Positions 22,801 to 34,195 of a stretch of DNA of 64,000 bases are shown here, piece after piece. The notes under the pieces were generated by a model, which was not told the origin of the DNA, searched no databases, and saw only the letters and a program-made list of their open reading frames with translations. Position 1 is the first letter of the stretch; every line of letters begins with the position of its first letter. The stretch is from Corythucha ciliata (Eukaryota > Arthropoda > Insecta > Hemiptera > Tingidae): the NCBI GenBank assembly GCA_038030265.1, contig CM075941.1, positions 36,890,164-36,954,163 of the forward strand, given 5' to 3'. The translations under genes and the position numbers were made by a program.

Positions 22801-25529
22801 AAGTTCATCAACAACTCCAGTCAGCTACTCCTTAACATTTTTATCGGGAGGAATACCTCTTTGATCTCCCTCCTCATCCCCAATCTTGGAGGACTATAAA
22901 ATGTATGAAAATAAAGATCCTACCTTACTCCTCTGAGCGAAAGAAAATGAAAAATGGAAAAAAAAGTAAAGAAAGATGTATCTGCCGGAAAAGAGTCGAG
23001 GCGACTTGTATAGAGACGAAGATTGGTAGACAAAAGATAGTACACTTCACCATTTGGAATTTTCCATGTTCCACTGTTTTGCACTAGCTACATTAGTGTA
23101 GAAAACCATGTGACTTCATTGACTTATTCTGAAAAATTGAATGAAACCAGATGACTTTCTTCAAAAGTGTAGCACTCGCGAAACAATGGACGGACAATTA
23201 TTAAACGGACCTAATTACACAAAGTTTACGTGTTATCTTCTTGCATTCGCAAATCGGCATGGTAACAAATTTGCGTTTCCCTTATATTCCGACTTTAGCA
23301 TTAGCGCACAGCAACGTATGCCCATCTCAAAAATCATTGCAACTATGGCCCCGTTGTAAAACTCAAAAAATTGCTCAGCACTTGGTCAGCACTCGATGAG
23401 GTTTTGTATTCAACACATGTAAAATAAGAGGGAAGGATTAATCGCAATTAATCTTGTTATAGTTTTACAACGGACTCTATATTCCCCATCATGAATAAGT
23501 CTCTCATTAACGAACCACATTATTGTACCTTCACTTTATTTTACAGCTGTTTTCGTGTAGTTCTTTCTACATCGAAGCAAGGTAGTTCATTGAATATGGT
23601 TCACTTTCAATTTATCGTACACTTTGTGCACATTACCCCTCGAATGTTTTGTAAAACGTTTCTCTTTTCGGGCCCTTTTATGTAAGTAATAACAAATACT
23701 TGCCCGTTAAATTATTATGTCCAACGCTTGAGACCATGTATCATACAAAAACAGGTAAATCGTTAAATGTGTTCAACCATTATACACTTGGAAGAAATAC
23801 ATAAAAAAAAGTACGCGCATTTTGCAAGTCGCGAAATAAGGAAACGGCATGAAATACTAATACGATTATATATGCCGGGGAAGAATCATTATAAAAGAAG
23901 GGATTAACAAAGCTCCTATTTATTTATGTTTTTTTTGGAAGCCTGCTCTCGTGATGTAATCTGATTTCGAGAGGATTTAACCTTTTTGAATTACATTCCG
24001 ACCTTTCAAAACAACTCGCGGTGGATTGAGCCCGCCTTTGCAACATTGACCGGGTAATAACTGAAACTGCGATCCAATTTCGCGATAAGGAGCGTGGTAA
24101 TTAATAGAACTTTGCATTTCATGTTTTTATTATTCGGTTCAATATGATTTACCGTTTGATAGAACACAAAGCGGGGTCTCCCCTCACCCCTATGCGAGAG
24201 ATGTCCAGCATCTGCTTGCACACCTGTGTGAACAGGGAGTTCAATCCGGACACTATTTATGGCCAACCCTGATTAGAATAGTACAGAGTCTATTTGAAGA
24301 GAAAATACCGTGTTTTATACATTCTTTTGCTGCTTACTAACAGTGAAGAAATAGTAACAGGCTAACAGGCAGGCGTTTTTGTACTTCCCTAATTGGATGA
24401 GGAAGGTGACGGATCGCAGTTCGTTTACCTTACTTTTCTCCTCACTGGTTCAGTTGTTTCCGCGTACTCCCTTTCCCATTCTCATTAATGGTGAGTTTAT
24501 CAATCACTGGATATCACATGCTAAGAATCCGTCGAATATCTTTACATTAATGTTTGCACGGCCCACAGCAACCAGACTTGATTTATCTGAGGTATAAGTG
24601 CATTGATAAACGCACCTTAAGTGCGATATAGATTAACAGCATCTTCACTCGATTGTTTTATCTCGGTAATTTCCATGGGCGAACTTTTAAATTATGTTAA
24701 ATTAACTTTTGTAAAAACACCCTAAAGACATTATAATGACTTGAGATGAGTCAAAATATTCGTTAATAAACTTAGGCCAAGTTTACTCAATGCGGTCATA
24801 TAATATAATCTATTTTTTATCCTATACTCGATGTGAAAATGTGTGCTTTCATGACTCGCATGAAAATGTTTGCCAAAATTTGCCACCAATATGCGCTTCG
24901 GATGGCTACCGCATTTTGTTTCCCATTCCTGCAGGGGTTCTTCTCGCTGCCACGCAACGCACCTCTTCTCACACATCCTCACCGACCGATGTCGTTCCCA
25001 CTCACAGAGGCGTTGTCATTTGTCTAGATGCACTTTTATTTTTATTTTGTCAAGTACGGATGGGCAAACGTTTTCTTTTTACTCCACCTTCCAGTTTTAA
25101 ACTCAATAGGTACTAATTTATTAATTTTTCCCCTTCTTGCGTAGGATAAAAAATTCATAATGTTCCCAATTCCAAAGTTTTCAGACCAGTTCCGGTAGAC
25201 GAATTCCAGCTTTTGGCTCGAGTAATGATGTTCAGATTCCAATATCTCCATGAATCAGATTCTATAGAAAAAAAACTTTATGAATAGAAGCCGAGGATGA
25301 GTTAATTTTAATACGCGCGCTCTCGGAATGTCATTAAAAATTCATGAACATCCTGAGGAAGAAATCATTTGAGTACCTAACGGAAGTTGTTGAGCAAAAC
25401 CTGTTAATAGCCTATAGCTTGAAAATGAATAATTATTACTTTTTGCGCCTCGACTTCGTTAAAAAGAGTATTCAACCCTCACGAAGTCAGGTCGTTTCCC
25501 TTACAGCTGAAGAGAGCTAGAACAATGAA
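22801..25529. other. No gene recognised
   Basis: AT-rich intergenic sequence. Short overlapping plus frames at 24790-25100 are in three phases of the same stretch and show no domain. I see no repeats of the window's main families here. Confidence 0.45.
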
Positions 25530-25664
25530 AGTTTAGCGAACGCTAATTTTAATTTTTTTATACGACAAAATCGAACTATTTATTTTTCAATGCTCTTGTC
25601 AGATGAGTAATGAACATTATCAAGAAAAATAAACAATTATTTTGTGGGATGTTGTTCCATTACA
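25530..25664 (-). repeat. 3' LTR of the Gypsy element
   Basis: Direct repeat of 28730-28870: starts GTTTAGCGAACGCTAATT and ends GGATGTTGTTCCATTACA on the plus strand. The copies differ by several substitutions and small indels, so insertion is not recent. Target duplication could not be fixed. Confidence 0.9.
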
Positions 25665-25681
25665 TCACTTCCCCCTAATGT
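25665..25681 (-). other. Polypurine tract next to the 3' LTR
   Basis: The minus strand reads TTAGGGGGAAGTGA immediately before the LTR start TGTAATGG, the expected place for plus-strand priming in LTR elements. Confidence 0.7.
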
Positions 25682-26174
25682 CGATGACGACCGAGTCTTT
25701 TGCGTTGCTCGTACGAGTGGAGCAGGTATACGCGAGGTGTCGACTACTACGAGACAATTTTGTAAATAAGTGACTTTCGAATTGGCGGCCTTGATCAGTT
25801 TTAATGCGAATGGGTACGCCAAATCGAGCTATCCACCCCGATTAAATCGATGCAGTTACAGTGTCGGCGGATATTTCAGGGATAGGGTAGGGAGTGCTTC
25901 GGGCCAGCGAGTAGCTCTGTCAACGATGGTGAGGATGTAGCGGTTGCCATCCGAGACGGGCAAAGGACCGACTATGTCACAATGAATGTGCGGATGGAAA
26001 AGTTGCGAGGGGAGTCGACGTGTGGTGGTGTATTTTTGACCGTTGGCAAGCGAGACATGAGCGGGTCCATTTGTTAATTTGACAGTTCATTCCAGGCCAA
26101 AAATAACGATCCGAGATAAGTTTTCGAGTAGACCGCGTGCCAGGGTGACTGAGTCCATGAAGACGATCGTACAC
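25665..26174 (-). pseudogene. Gypsy integrase, fragmented
   Basis: The minus frame from 26174 shows the zinc-binding HHCC motif (HGLSHPGTRSTRKLI...CLACQRSK). In shifted frames the catalytic core follows: CDIVGPLPVSDGNRYILT and VDRATRWPEALP, then WIARFGVPIRIKTDQGRQF (second catalytic Asp). It is followed abruptly by a Pro/Arg-rich polyprotein end (IPAPLVRATQKTRSS), so the last catalytic region is deleted. Integrase inserts the cDNA; this copy cannot. Confidence 0.8.
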
Positions 26175-26309
26175 AGCGCGGCGACAACTAGGTGGGACGT
26201 AAGGTTGGGAGTTTGAATCCTCACATAAAAGAGATTGAGAAGCGAACGGTAAAGGTATGGAACGAAGTTTAAAGAGGGGTTGTCGTATAACTCGCGAACT
26301 TGTGAGTCT

Positions 26310-26703
26310 TTAAGTTGCTCGTCGGCAATAATATCCAAACCATTGGGGCAGTTGATCGGTTTCATTCTGGAAAGAGCGTCGGCAACGGGGCTGTTTGAGC
26401 CGGTGACGTGACGAATGTCTGTTGTGAACAAGTAGATGAACAAGTAGAGTCGTATGTCCGATAGCTGTTTTGCAATTTTCGAAAGATTCTTCTGCTTCCG
26501 AAGTCCAAACGAGTGGCGTTTTTGGAGAAAGGGAGGAACGAGTCGAGTTTTTTCCAGTGAGCATTTGGTTGAGGGAAGACTCCAACTGTTAGCAGCTTTT
26601 GGAATGCATCTTCGATAAAAAATAAACATTCCGAGGAAACGGCGGAGTTCTTCAACTGTTTGTGGTTCGGAAATGTTTTGATGACGTCGACTTTAGTGGT
26701 CAC
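26310..26703 (-). pseudogene. Gypsy RT thumb and RNase H, frameshifted
   Basis: Overlapping minus frames carry the end of the RT thumb (KVDVIKTFP), the RNase H entry TPLVWTSEAEESF and the RNase H end RHVTGSNSPVADALSRM. The centre of RNase H is missing, and the pieces lie in three different frames. Confidence 0.75.
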
Positions 26704-26760
26704 TGGCGTTATACCTGAACTTGTGAAGTGGTAGCCAAGGAAATCGACGTCGGTAAGGCA

Positions 26761-26980
26761 CTATAAAACACGAGTACTGCAACACGCACGGTCCCTATTA
26801 TGATCATAATTATCACCTGATCTCATTGACAAGTAGGATTTTGTTATTTATTTCGACCGCGTTCCGCGCTTGTTTGCTGTTACGATGACAATTTTTTCAT
26901 TCATGATATTGTGTTTACCCTAACGACTGAGGGACCAAATATGACGCTGAAATCCGTGTTGCAGTACCTGTGTTTTAAAG
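26761..26980. mobile_element. Small MITE inside the Gypsy RT
   Basis: Inverted ends TATAAAACACGAGTACTGCA (left) and TGCAGTACCTGTGTTTTA (right). It separates the RT word SKCVFAAPDV from its normal continuation TDVDFLGYHF, so it is a later insertion of about 220 bp. Confidence 0.75.
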
Positions 26981-27717
26981 GTTCTCTAACGTCGGGAGCG
27001 GCGAAAACACATTTCGAGTGGTTAATGGTCAAACCGTGGGTGTCGAGTCGGCGAAAAACTTCGCGGAGATGCGTTTTATGGGTGTCCTCGGGCGAGGCTT
27101 TGAGAATATCGTCGATGTATGCGAAGACGAACGACAGGTCGCGAAATATCGAGTCCATGAAACGCTGAAAGGTCTGCGCCGCATTTCGGAGGCCGAAGCT
27201 CATCCTGAGGAACTCGAATAAGCCGAATGGTGTGATGATAGCTGTTTTCGGGATGTCGACGTCTGCAATAGGGACTTGGTAATAGGCGCGATTATAATCT
27301 AATTTTGAAAATACTTTTGCGCCACGTAGATTTTTCTGAAAATCGAGGATGTTTGGAACTGAATAACGATCTGGGAGAGTTTTGGCGGCGGTAATCGCCA
27401 CAGGGTCGTAACTCGCCGATTTTTTGTGTGTAAATGACGTGCAATGGACTGGACGAAGGGCTCTTCGAAGGGTGGCAAATTCCTTTGGAAACCAACTGAT
27501 TGAAGTATTGTCGGGCTTTGTTGTAATTTTCGGGGGCTAGACGACGAGATTTAGAAGTAACCGGGTTGCCACTTGTTTCTATAAAGTGTTGGATCGATTT
27601 TGGGTGCTGCGGACGGTCGTGTGACGGCTGGAAATTCTTGTAGAATTTAGGCACTCCAGTGGCCATGTAGTGGTAAGGCGTGGACTGTTGGCGTAGAATC
27701 ACAGCATAAATGACCAC
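26981..27717 (-). pseudogene. Gypsy reverse transcriptase
   Basis: Minus-strand frames 27717-27292 and 27401-26901 together show the RT core: ETSGNPVTSKSRRLAPE and KGICHPSKSPSSSPLHV, then KVFSKLDYNRAYYQVP, TPFGLFEFLRMSFGLRNAAQ and the catalytic FVFAYIDDIL. One frameshift lies near 27350. This is the DNA polymerase of the element, and its Asp-Asp pair is intact. Confidence 0.88.
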
Positions 27718-27873
27718 GTGAGCTTAGTTTCGTCTCGGTGTCGATGAGTTGGTTTCCCTTGAGGTCTACCATCAACGAAAAATGGTACAAGAAATCAGCG
27801 CCGACAATGGGTTTCGAAATGTCTGCTAGTACGAAAGACTAGGTGAAGGGGTGACGTAGGCCAAAGTCGAGAG

Positions 27874-28728
27874 TCATTTTGAGTTCACCGTAGGTTGGGC
27901 TTTGGGTACACTGTTAGCAGCGTACAAAGTATACGAGGATGTAGATTTCCTATGTTTGAGGTCGGCGGGGTACACGGATACGGCGGCACCAGTGTGGACG
28001 AGAAAACGTTTTCCAGATTGTTTGTCTTGAATTAAAAATCGGCGGTTGTCATTGAGTGGGACGGCGTCCGCCTGAACTGTCGTCACCTTCACTCGTTTTT
28101 TTGGAAATTCGACGGACGGGTCCAAGCACAACGGATGTCGACATTTTGTTTGCTTTGTCGTGGAAATGTGTGTGGTAATAACAGAGGTCGCTGTTGGATC
28201 GAGTTTGAGAAGGTGATCGATGTCGGGATCGGTTCGGGCTGCGGGATGAGTCACGAGATGGGGTTCACATGCAGCGGAAACGCATTTCTGTTTTGAGAGC
28301 GGCGACTTCTTCGACCAAACGAGAGACGAGAGCGTAGAGTGCATGGTCGGTTGCCTTTTGTGGTGGTCGGACGGTGCAGATGGTTGGTTCATAAACCTCG
28401 AACATGTGATTGGCAACCGGCCAATTTGTCGAGATCGGAAGGATCGACGGCGACAAGTACGTCTTTCTTGAACCTTGCGGGTCGAACTAGTTATCCGGTT
28501 AGCAGTGAAGATGGTCTCGGCTTCCAAAAACCAAAGTTCGGGGTCGGCTTTCCAGAAGGTGGGAAGACGTTCAGCGACACTGTGTGTGATGGCGTCAACG
28601 GAAGGTAATGGAGTCCAATTCACTTGAGGGGACAGAAGCGGTGGTGCGTCGTCAAGGAAAAGAGAAGTGTCTTGTTCCGTTCTAGACATCGTTGAGTCAA
28701 ACCACGTCTTTTTCAATGACGGAATCAC
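27874..28728 (-). pseudogene. Gypsy Gag fragment joined to protease
   Basis: One open minus frame of 284 codons. The N part (WKADPELWFLEAETIFT, about residues 60-76) is the capsid start of CsRn1/Gypsy-type Gag. Capsid C-part and zinc finger are mostly lost or frame-shifted. The C part has a retropepsin-like FLVHTGAAVSVYP, where the catalytic Asp of D-T-G-A is replaced by His. The protease is therefore expected to be inactive, and the open length reflects an in-frame deletion rather than a working gene. Confidence 0.75.
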
Positions 28729-28730
28729 CA
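28712..28730 (-). other. Primer binding site, tRNA-Trp-like
   Basis: Directly after the 5' LTR the minus strand reads TGGTGATTCCGTCATTGA, close to the complement of a tRNA-Trp 3' end (TGGTGACCCCGACGTGA), the usual primer in CsRn1-type Gypsy elements. Confidence 0.6.
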
Positions 28731-28870
28731 GTTTAGCGAACGCTAATTATAATTTTTTAATACGACAAAATCAAAAGCCGAACTATTTATTTTTCAAAAC
28801 TTTAGTCAGATGAGTAATAATCATCATCAACAAAAATAAACATTTATTTGTGGGATGTTGTTCCACTACA
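28730..28870 (-). repeat. 5' LTR of the Gypsy element
   Basis: Direct-repeat partner of 25530-25664, beginning GTTTAGCGAACGCTAATT and ending GTTGTTCCACTACA on the plus strand. It carries a few extra bases relative to the 3' LTR. Confidence 0.9.
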
Positions 28871-29524
28871 AAAGCAACTATAGTGTGATAGGTCCTGAAT
28901 TATGAATTTAATTACTAATAGAAAATAAAAACGCACAATTAGGACGAGGAGCGAGAGAAGCTGATTTAAACCTGGCGAACTTTCCTATTGAAATGGCCTT
29001 GGCCAATTGACCAGTTATTATGAATTCATGCGCCAATACTGCCGGTTGGGGGTACTCGTTGCATGCTTCTTAAATTTACGGTTCAACTTTGAAAGAAGCA
29101 CGAACAGTATAATTGATCCGGTTCATCTGAAAGAACGTTGTTCTTTACATAACTTGCTCACAAAAAAAAGTATTAAATAAAAAGAAGACGCATTGGCTGG
29201 ATGGTGCAGGGAAAGAGAAAGAGAGTGAACATTCCTAGATTCATGCAAAAGTAGGTCAACGTTAATGATAATTTATGGATTTTGTGAAGAAACGATGCGA
29301 CAGCGCGAATAGAAAAACCTGTAACACCTACTGCAAAGATATTTCTAGCATTAACTTTATCAACGGCATCAACCATGAAGATTTTTATTTGCGTTGAACT
29401 TATTTGAATTTGTGACATTTCAAACTGATCATGAACATCGAAAGTGAAATTGAGGAAAACGCCAATTTCAAGGTTTCGCAGTGCAACGCACGAGTCAAAA
29501 TTAATCAAATTCGCTCACATGCGG
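28871..29524. other. No gene recognised
   Basis: AT-rich spacer. The minus frame at 29173-29508 (111 codons) has no recognisable domain. Confidence 0.4.
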
Positions 29525-30556
29525 ATTATGTGGACCTTTTCACTGCTAAAATTTGAAGGGGGGAAAAATTGCTCAAGGCAGAATTTTGAAAAAAACACTA
29601 ATAATTTGTGGCTAAAATTGAGGGAAAATGAATTGGCAAAATTGTCACCGTTTGTTGTTGACTGATGGAATTGTCGTGGCTAAAATTGAGAAATAGCGTT
29701 CATCCACAAGTTAAATTGAGGAAAAACCGTTCTTTTGCGGCTGAAATAGACAGAACGTACAAATTCGCGGTTATGCGATGCCCAGTGCTGGCCGTAATTG
29801 AAATAGTAAATCAAAAAGGCTAGTTCGAGGTAGAATTGAGAAAAAGCATTCATTTTAAGCTAAAACTAAGGAAAACGCCAATTCGAGGCTATAAAAGCAG
29901 GGCTCATTCACGAGTAAAATCGGGGAAAAAAACTCTGCAACTACTCTTGAGAAAAACTGGATCCATGCCTGTGGGCAGCATCACTGGCGAAAATATCAGA
30001 TGCACCATTACCTTTTTGCAGGCTTATAACAGGATCTGCATGTTAGAATCGCGTCAATTCACGGTCATCAGAGACTAAATTTGAACAGAAACGGGCACTA
30101 TCTGTCAAAAAATAAATATAAAGTGATACTTTTGGAGCTAAACTTTAAATTTTAGACCTGAGATGGTAAACAGAGCTGGCAAGCCTTCTCCCACCATACA
30201 TAAGTCTGGATGGCACATCGGGCTAAACACGATTTGAGCTAGTCAAAACACACGATATTGCGTGTCGAACCTGCGAAAATTAGTTGGTTGCTCACTGAGG
30301 TAGAGCTTGCAGTTTGCGAAATTTGGTTTTCACCAAAAATAATAAAACAGCGAAGTAGTGTATGTATTAGTTAGCGAAATTCGAGGAATTGGTTCTGACG
30401 GCGAAAGTTTTATGCTGGATTTCAATCATTATAAATGTGTCGGATTTTAACTTTTTGATGGAATTTGGGGGGTGGGCAGCTGCTCCACGAAATCTGCGCT
30501 TTTGATTCTAGGGGAGGGCAACTGCCCACCCAGGCCCCCCGCTGGCTACGCCCATG
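29525..30556 (-). mobile_element. hAT-like non-autonomous element (copy 2, reversed, partial)
   Basis: Reverse complement of part of the element at 18635-20523. The right end is the same terminus, CATGGGCGTAGCCAGC on the minus strand, followed by the GC-rich GGGTGGGCAGTTGCCC block. Interior landmarks also match in order: TTTAGCTCCAAAAGTATCAC, GCCCAGTGCTGGCC, and the repeat array down to GTCCACATG. Its left terminus was not found; beyond ~29525 the match to copy 1 is lost. Confidence 0.8.
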
Positions 30557-31048
30557 AATCACAAATCAACGTTTTCTCACTTTGAACCACGCATTGGCGT
30601 TCTTTAGCATATTTTCTAGGTTGTTATTCATTCATTCGTTGCACTGCGCGGTTTTTATTCAGCACGGTTTTGCCTGCCACGTTGATACCACGTGTAGACT
30701 TCACACAATCAGTGGTATAACGTGGTTTACACAATTAGATTAGCGGTTCACACAAGTACAGTTAGATTAGCGGTAGACAAAGGGGTTCCCGCAATTAGGT
30801 TAGCAGTATTACGTGGCTCGAGAAGAACAAGAAAGCGGTGTCACGCGCTATTCACGTGGATTTGACGCGGGAACCATGTGAAACAGCGTCGGGTGACGCC
30901 ACGTATGTGTGAAACGAGCCTTAAAAGTGTCTTCACTAACAATAAATCGAGTGCATTGCTTTGGCAACGCGAAAAATGAACAAAACAAAACAAAAAAGAG
31001 ACGAATATGGGTTATGAACTTGTCAGAGGATCGTATAAATACGCAACC
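30557..31048. other. No gene recognised
   Basis: Contains short diverged repeats of AGATTAGCGG (30740-30800) and CACGTG words. No coding frame is supported. Confidence 0.35.
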
Positions 31049-31192
31049 TGGGGCCTTATTCACTAACTTTTTTCATCATTGCTTTTTTCAAAAATCATAA
31101 TATGTTTCCGTTCAGTTTTCTTAATTTTATGAATGAGAATTCAACGTTTCTTCCAAAGCAACGTTTCTATTTAGTTAGAGAATAAGGCCCCT
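31049..31192. mobile_element. Short MITE
   Basis: 144 bp ended by GGGGCCTTATTCACTAAC and its near complement GTTAGAGAATAAGGCCCC. No coding potential. Confidence 0.75.
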
Positions 31193-31281
31193 GGTCTATC
31201 CGGCTATACAACAACGCCCAAAGCCCAATGCCAAACACATTCAAACGTTCAAGGATATTAAAGTATTCTTTACAAAACGTG

Positions 31282-31900
31282 TACAGGGTGTACAAAAAGC
31301 GACTGGACAGAGAAAAACCAGTGAAGGGGCAACTGATTTCTGATCGAAATTACTATTTGCACTTTTCCGAAATTCCGCTTTGTTTCCGAGATATCCGCCA
31401 TTTTCTGATTTTTTCAGAAACAGCTTGCTGCACACGCAGTAATCGGTGCAATGGCAAAACTGATGAGCCCATTGGAAAGAGCACACAATTTTCTATTTAA
31501 AGAGCATATTTTTATCCAGATCGGACGACATTTACTACGTTTTGAATCAGCTTATTGGCGAAAAAACGTAATTTTCTCATCACATCACCATATCACCAAT
31601 ACTTCCGGAATTAAGTTTCCTAGCTAATAAGCTAATTCAAAACGTAGTAGATGTCGTCTGATCTGGATAAAAATAGGCTCTTTAAATAGAAAATTTTGTG
31701 CTCTTTCCAATGGGCTCATCATTTTTGCCATTGCAACAATTATTGCGTGTGCAGCAAGCTATTTCTGAAAAAATCAGAAAATGGCGGATATCTCGGAAAC
31801 AAAGCGGAATTTCGGAAAAGTGCAAATAGTCATTTCGTTCATAAATTAATTACCCCTTCACTGGTTTTTCTCTGTCCAGTCGCTTTTTGTACACCCTGTA
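31282..31900. mobile_element. Foldback element with CAGGGTG ends at a TA site
   Basis: Arms of ~270 bp (31282-31555 and 31626-31900) are close reverse complements: TACAGGGTGTACAAAAAGCG at the left and its complement at the right. TA flanks both sides. The open frames in each arm encode the same peptide because the arms mirror each other; I do not call them genes. The ends resemble the element at 60068-61187. Confidence 0.88.
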
Positions 31901-31929
31901 TAGTTTATGGTCTATTTTTTTTTTTGGGG

Positions 31930-32190
31930 AAATAGCAAGTTTCTGGGACTTTTTCTTAATGGACGAAGACTGTGGCCACAGTCCGACGAATAGCCGTGTA
32001 ATTGAAATATTTAGTCCTGAACATTTGTGAGTTAACAAGTTCGGGTCGAAATGTGAGCGGAATTACAAGTTTTCTGACTGAACATCCTCGAAATTGACAG
32101 TTTTGGGGCTTCATTCAAGCGAAATTGTCAGTTCAGGCTGTTATTTTAAGCAAAGTTGCAAGTTTCGGGACCTTTTTTTGTTACGGTTGA
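31930..32190. repeat. Second degenerate repeat family
   Basis: Irregular copies of AAGTTTCGGGAC/GAAATTGACAGTTTTGGGGC-like text, about 45 bp apart, as at 4220-4600. Confidence 0.45.
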
Positions 32191-34070
32191 AGTCAGGGTA
32201 TAACAGGCCACAAAAGAGCCAAAAGCCAGGCGAATACTCACGACTTATGAAGGGAGCTAGAATAGTTATAATCCAATTTTAGGGATTTATTGCCGCGGTT
32301 TTTGACAATTTCATACTGAGTGTAGAACCCCAACAAGGCCCCTCAAGCCCTTTTTCTTTGTTGTTTCTTTTTTTGAAGACATTTGCTGAATTACTGATGG
32401 ACGGGGAAAAGTGTTAGAATAAGGGTCAGGAAAAAAGAAACAATTTCCTGACGAATTATTGGCCTGCAGAATGCAGACCGTGAATGCATAAGCGCAGATG
32501 AATAATGATAAGAAATTATGGGAAGAGGAAAACACAAAATTGTGTATAAGTAGGCGTGAAGATGCTTTTTTCAAAGTCAATTAATTATTTAATTTAACTT
32601 GCTACGTAGGATCTTTCATCAATCGCACATCCTTTCTTGGAATGGAGGAAAAAAACCAACAAACAAACAAACATAATCACGTTTGAGGCAGGGGTTGTTT
32701 ATGATGATGACCTGTTTATGACCATTCTCAAAATTAATTTATAATTCCAGCACGCGGTTCGGCTCCTGTCACATAAAAGAAACTCTCGATATTTCTTTGA
32801 AAATAACGGGACCAACTGTTATATTATGGAATATTCTCGGAAAAAGTGAAAAATGAAGTGCATTATGGGCTTAGGAATACTTATGGTTTTCGAGGGCAAG
32901 AGAAAGGGTGCTTTAAGCGAAAATGAGTCTATAGCCATTTTTTCACTGCTATTCGTGCGTATGATACAATAAACGTATAGGATTCGTTATTTTTCAAAAT
33001 GTGGCGTGGATATACGCTGGATTTACTGGGTCATGGGTTTTGAAAATGCATCAAGTAAGATGATTAATAATTAATACGTTTTTCTGGTGGTCGGACTCAT
33101 TTATAATTGGATTATACAAGCTGTAGTATTTTATCGTGTTAGGACAAAGACTGCCAAACAAAAATTGGCCCAGTTACGTTTTCATTTCCATTTCTCACGG
33201 AACCCCGACAATACGCAAAATATTCGTCTTCCCCACTGATTCCCAAAGAAGCTTCGGATGTTTGAGTTTCACATCAACACAAAAAAACCGTACGTTCCCT
33301 CAGCCGCCTTTTCAAGTTTTTGATTGTTCGATTTCGTTTACTCGGGGCTCGAGGAAACAAAAACCAAAATAATATAATTATGCATAGAAAACAAGAAGAT
33401 GAGGATGAATAATTGACGATTTTTATGTAATCTAGTCACCCAACGCAATAGAGATTATTAATATTTCTAGAGCAATTATTCGTGCTTAATAAGGAACTTT
33501 TATCGGACTACATGGGGAGCAAAGGTTAACGCTCAAAGCGAAATACCATAGCAATATAATTATGCTCGACAGCTTCAACTATCTGCGATGCACTTACAAA
33601 GAGCGAGAAGAAGTAGACGAAGAAGAAGAAATAAGTATTGAAAAACACAAGAATACGGAAACGAGTGAGTTTTAATTTCGAAAATAAAAATGTTGGATTC
33701 ATAAGACTCCGCACGCCGATAGAATTTGTTCCCCCTTTCACTGCAATAATACTCACTTGGAAGATATCTTAATTGTGTACGTGAAGAAATGACTGTAATT
33801 TGAAAAGTTTTGTTAGGAGAGCCACTGCAAAAGGTATTACTCAAAGTTGATATACATAAGCGGAAAAGAGGGCTTATTCCTTAACGGGGAGGCTTGTGGT
33901 CAAAATTTGACCCATTGACATTTATTTTCTCACCTCCTCTTCTTCTTCATCTTCTTCTTATTCCCAAATTCAGGGAGCAAGTTTGCTCGAAAACAACAAA
34001 GCGTTCAAGCTTGTCAGTATATCTAAGATTTTACGAATCAAATTTACGTAAGAACGGCAGCGAGGGCTCG
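32191..34070. other. No gene recognised
   Basis: AT-rich sequence upstream of the first cluster gene. Frames are short and overlap on opposite strands (33526-33844), with no domain seen. Confidence 0.4.
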
Positions 34071-34074
34071 GTCA

Positions 34075-34195
34075 CTCGAGTAGCCTGTAAGGAAGATCTT
34101 TGAAATGTCAAGAGATTGAAAAATTGGAAGAAAGGAGAAGGGATTCCCTTCTATATAATATCTTGAGGGCGGTCCAGAGCATCATTCAATTCAGC
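34075..34195 (+). promoter_or_regulatory. Core promoter and leader of cluster copy 1
   Basis: TATATAATAT starts at 34152 and an initiator TCATTC puts the likely start A at 34184, 32 bases downstream. This leaves a 12-nt leader. The blocks GAAATGTCAAG, GGAGAAGGGATTC and TATATAATATC are shared with copies 2 and 3, and mostly with copy 4, at the same spacing. Confidence 0.8.

Larger units (their letters stand above)
25530..28870 (-). mobile_element. Internally deleted Ty3/Gypsy LTR retrotransposon
   Basis: A 3.34-kb element on the minus strand bounded by ~135- and ~141-bp direct repeats. Order on the minus strand is 5' LTR, tRNA-Trp-like primer site, Gag/protease fragment, RT, RNase H, integrase, polypurine tract, 3' LTR. 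Complete relatives are usually near 5 kb, so gag and integrase parts are missing. Frames are broken and a ~220-bp MITE sits in the RT region. The primer site and gene order suggest the CsRn1-like branch, by inference. Confidence 0.9.

Noticed and set aside
31228..31935. Two similar open frames on the plus strand, mirrored on the minus strand.
   Set aside because: They are the two arms of one foldback element, so the peptide similarity is a consequence of the inverted repeat.
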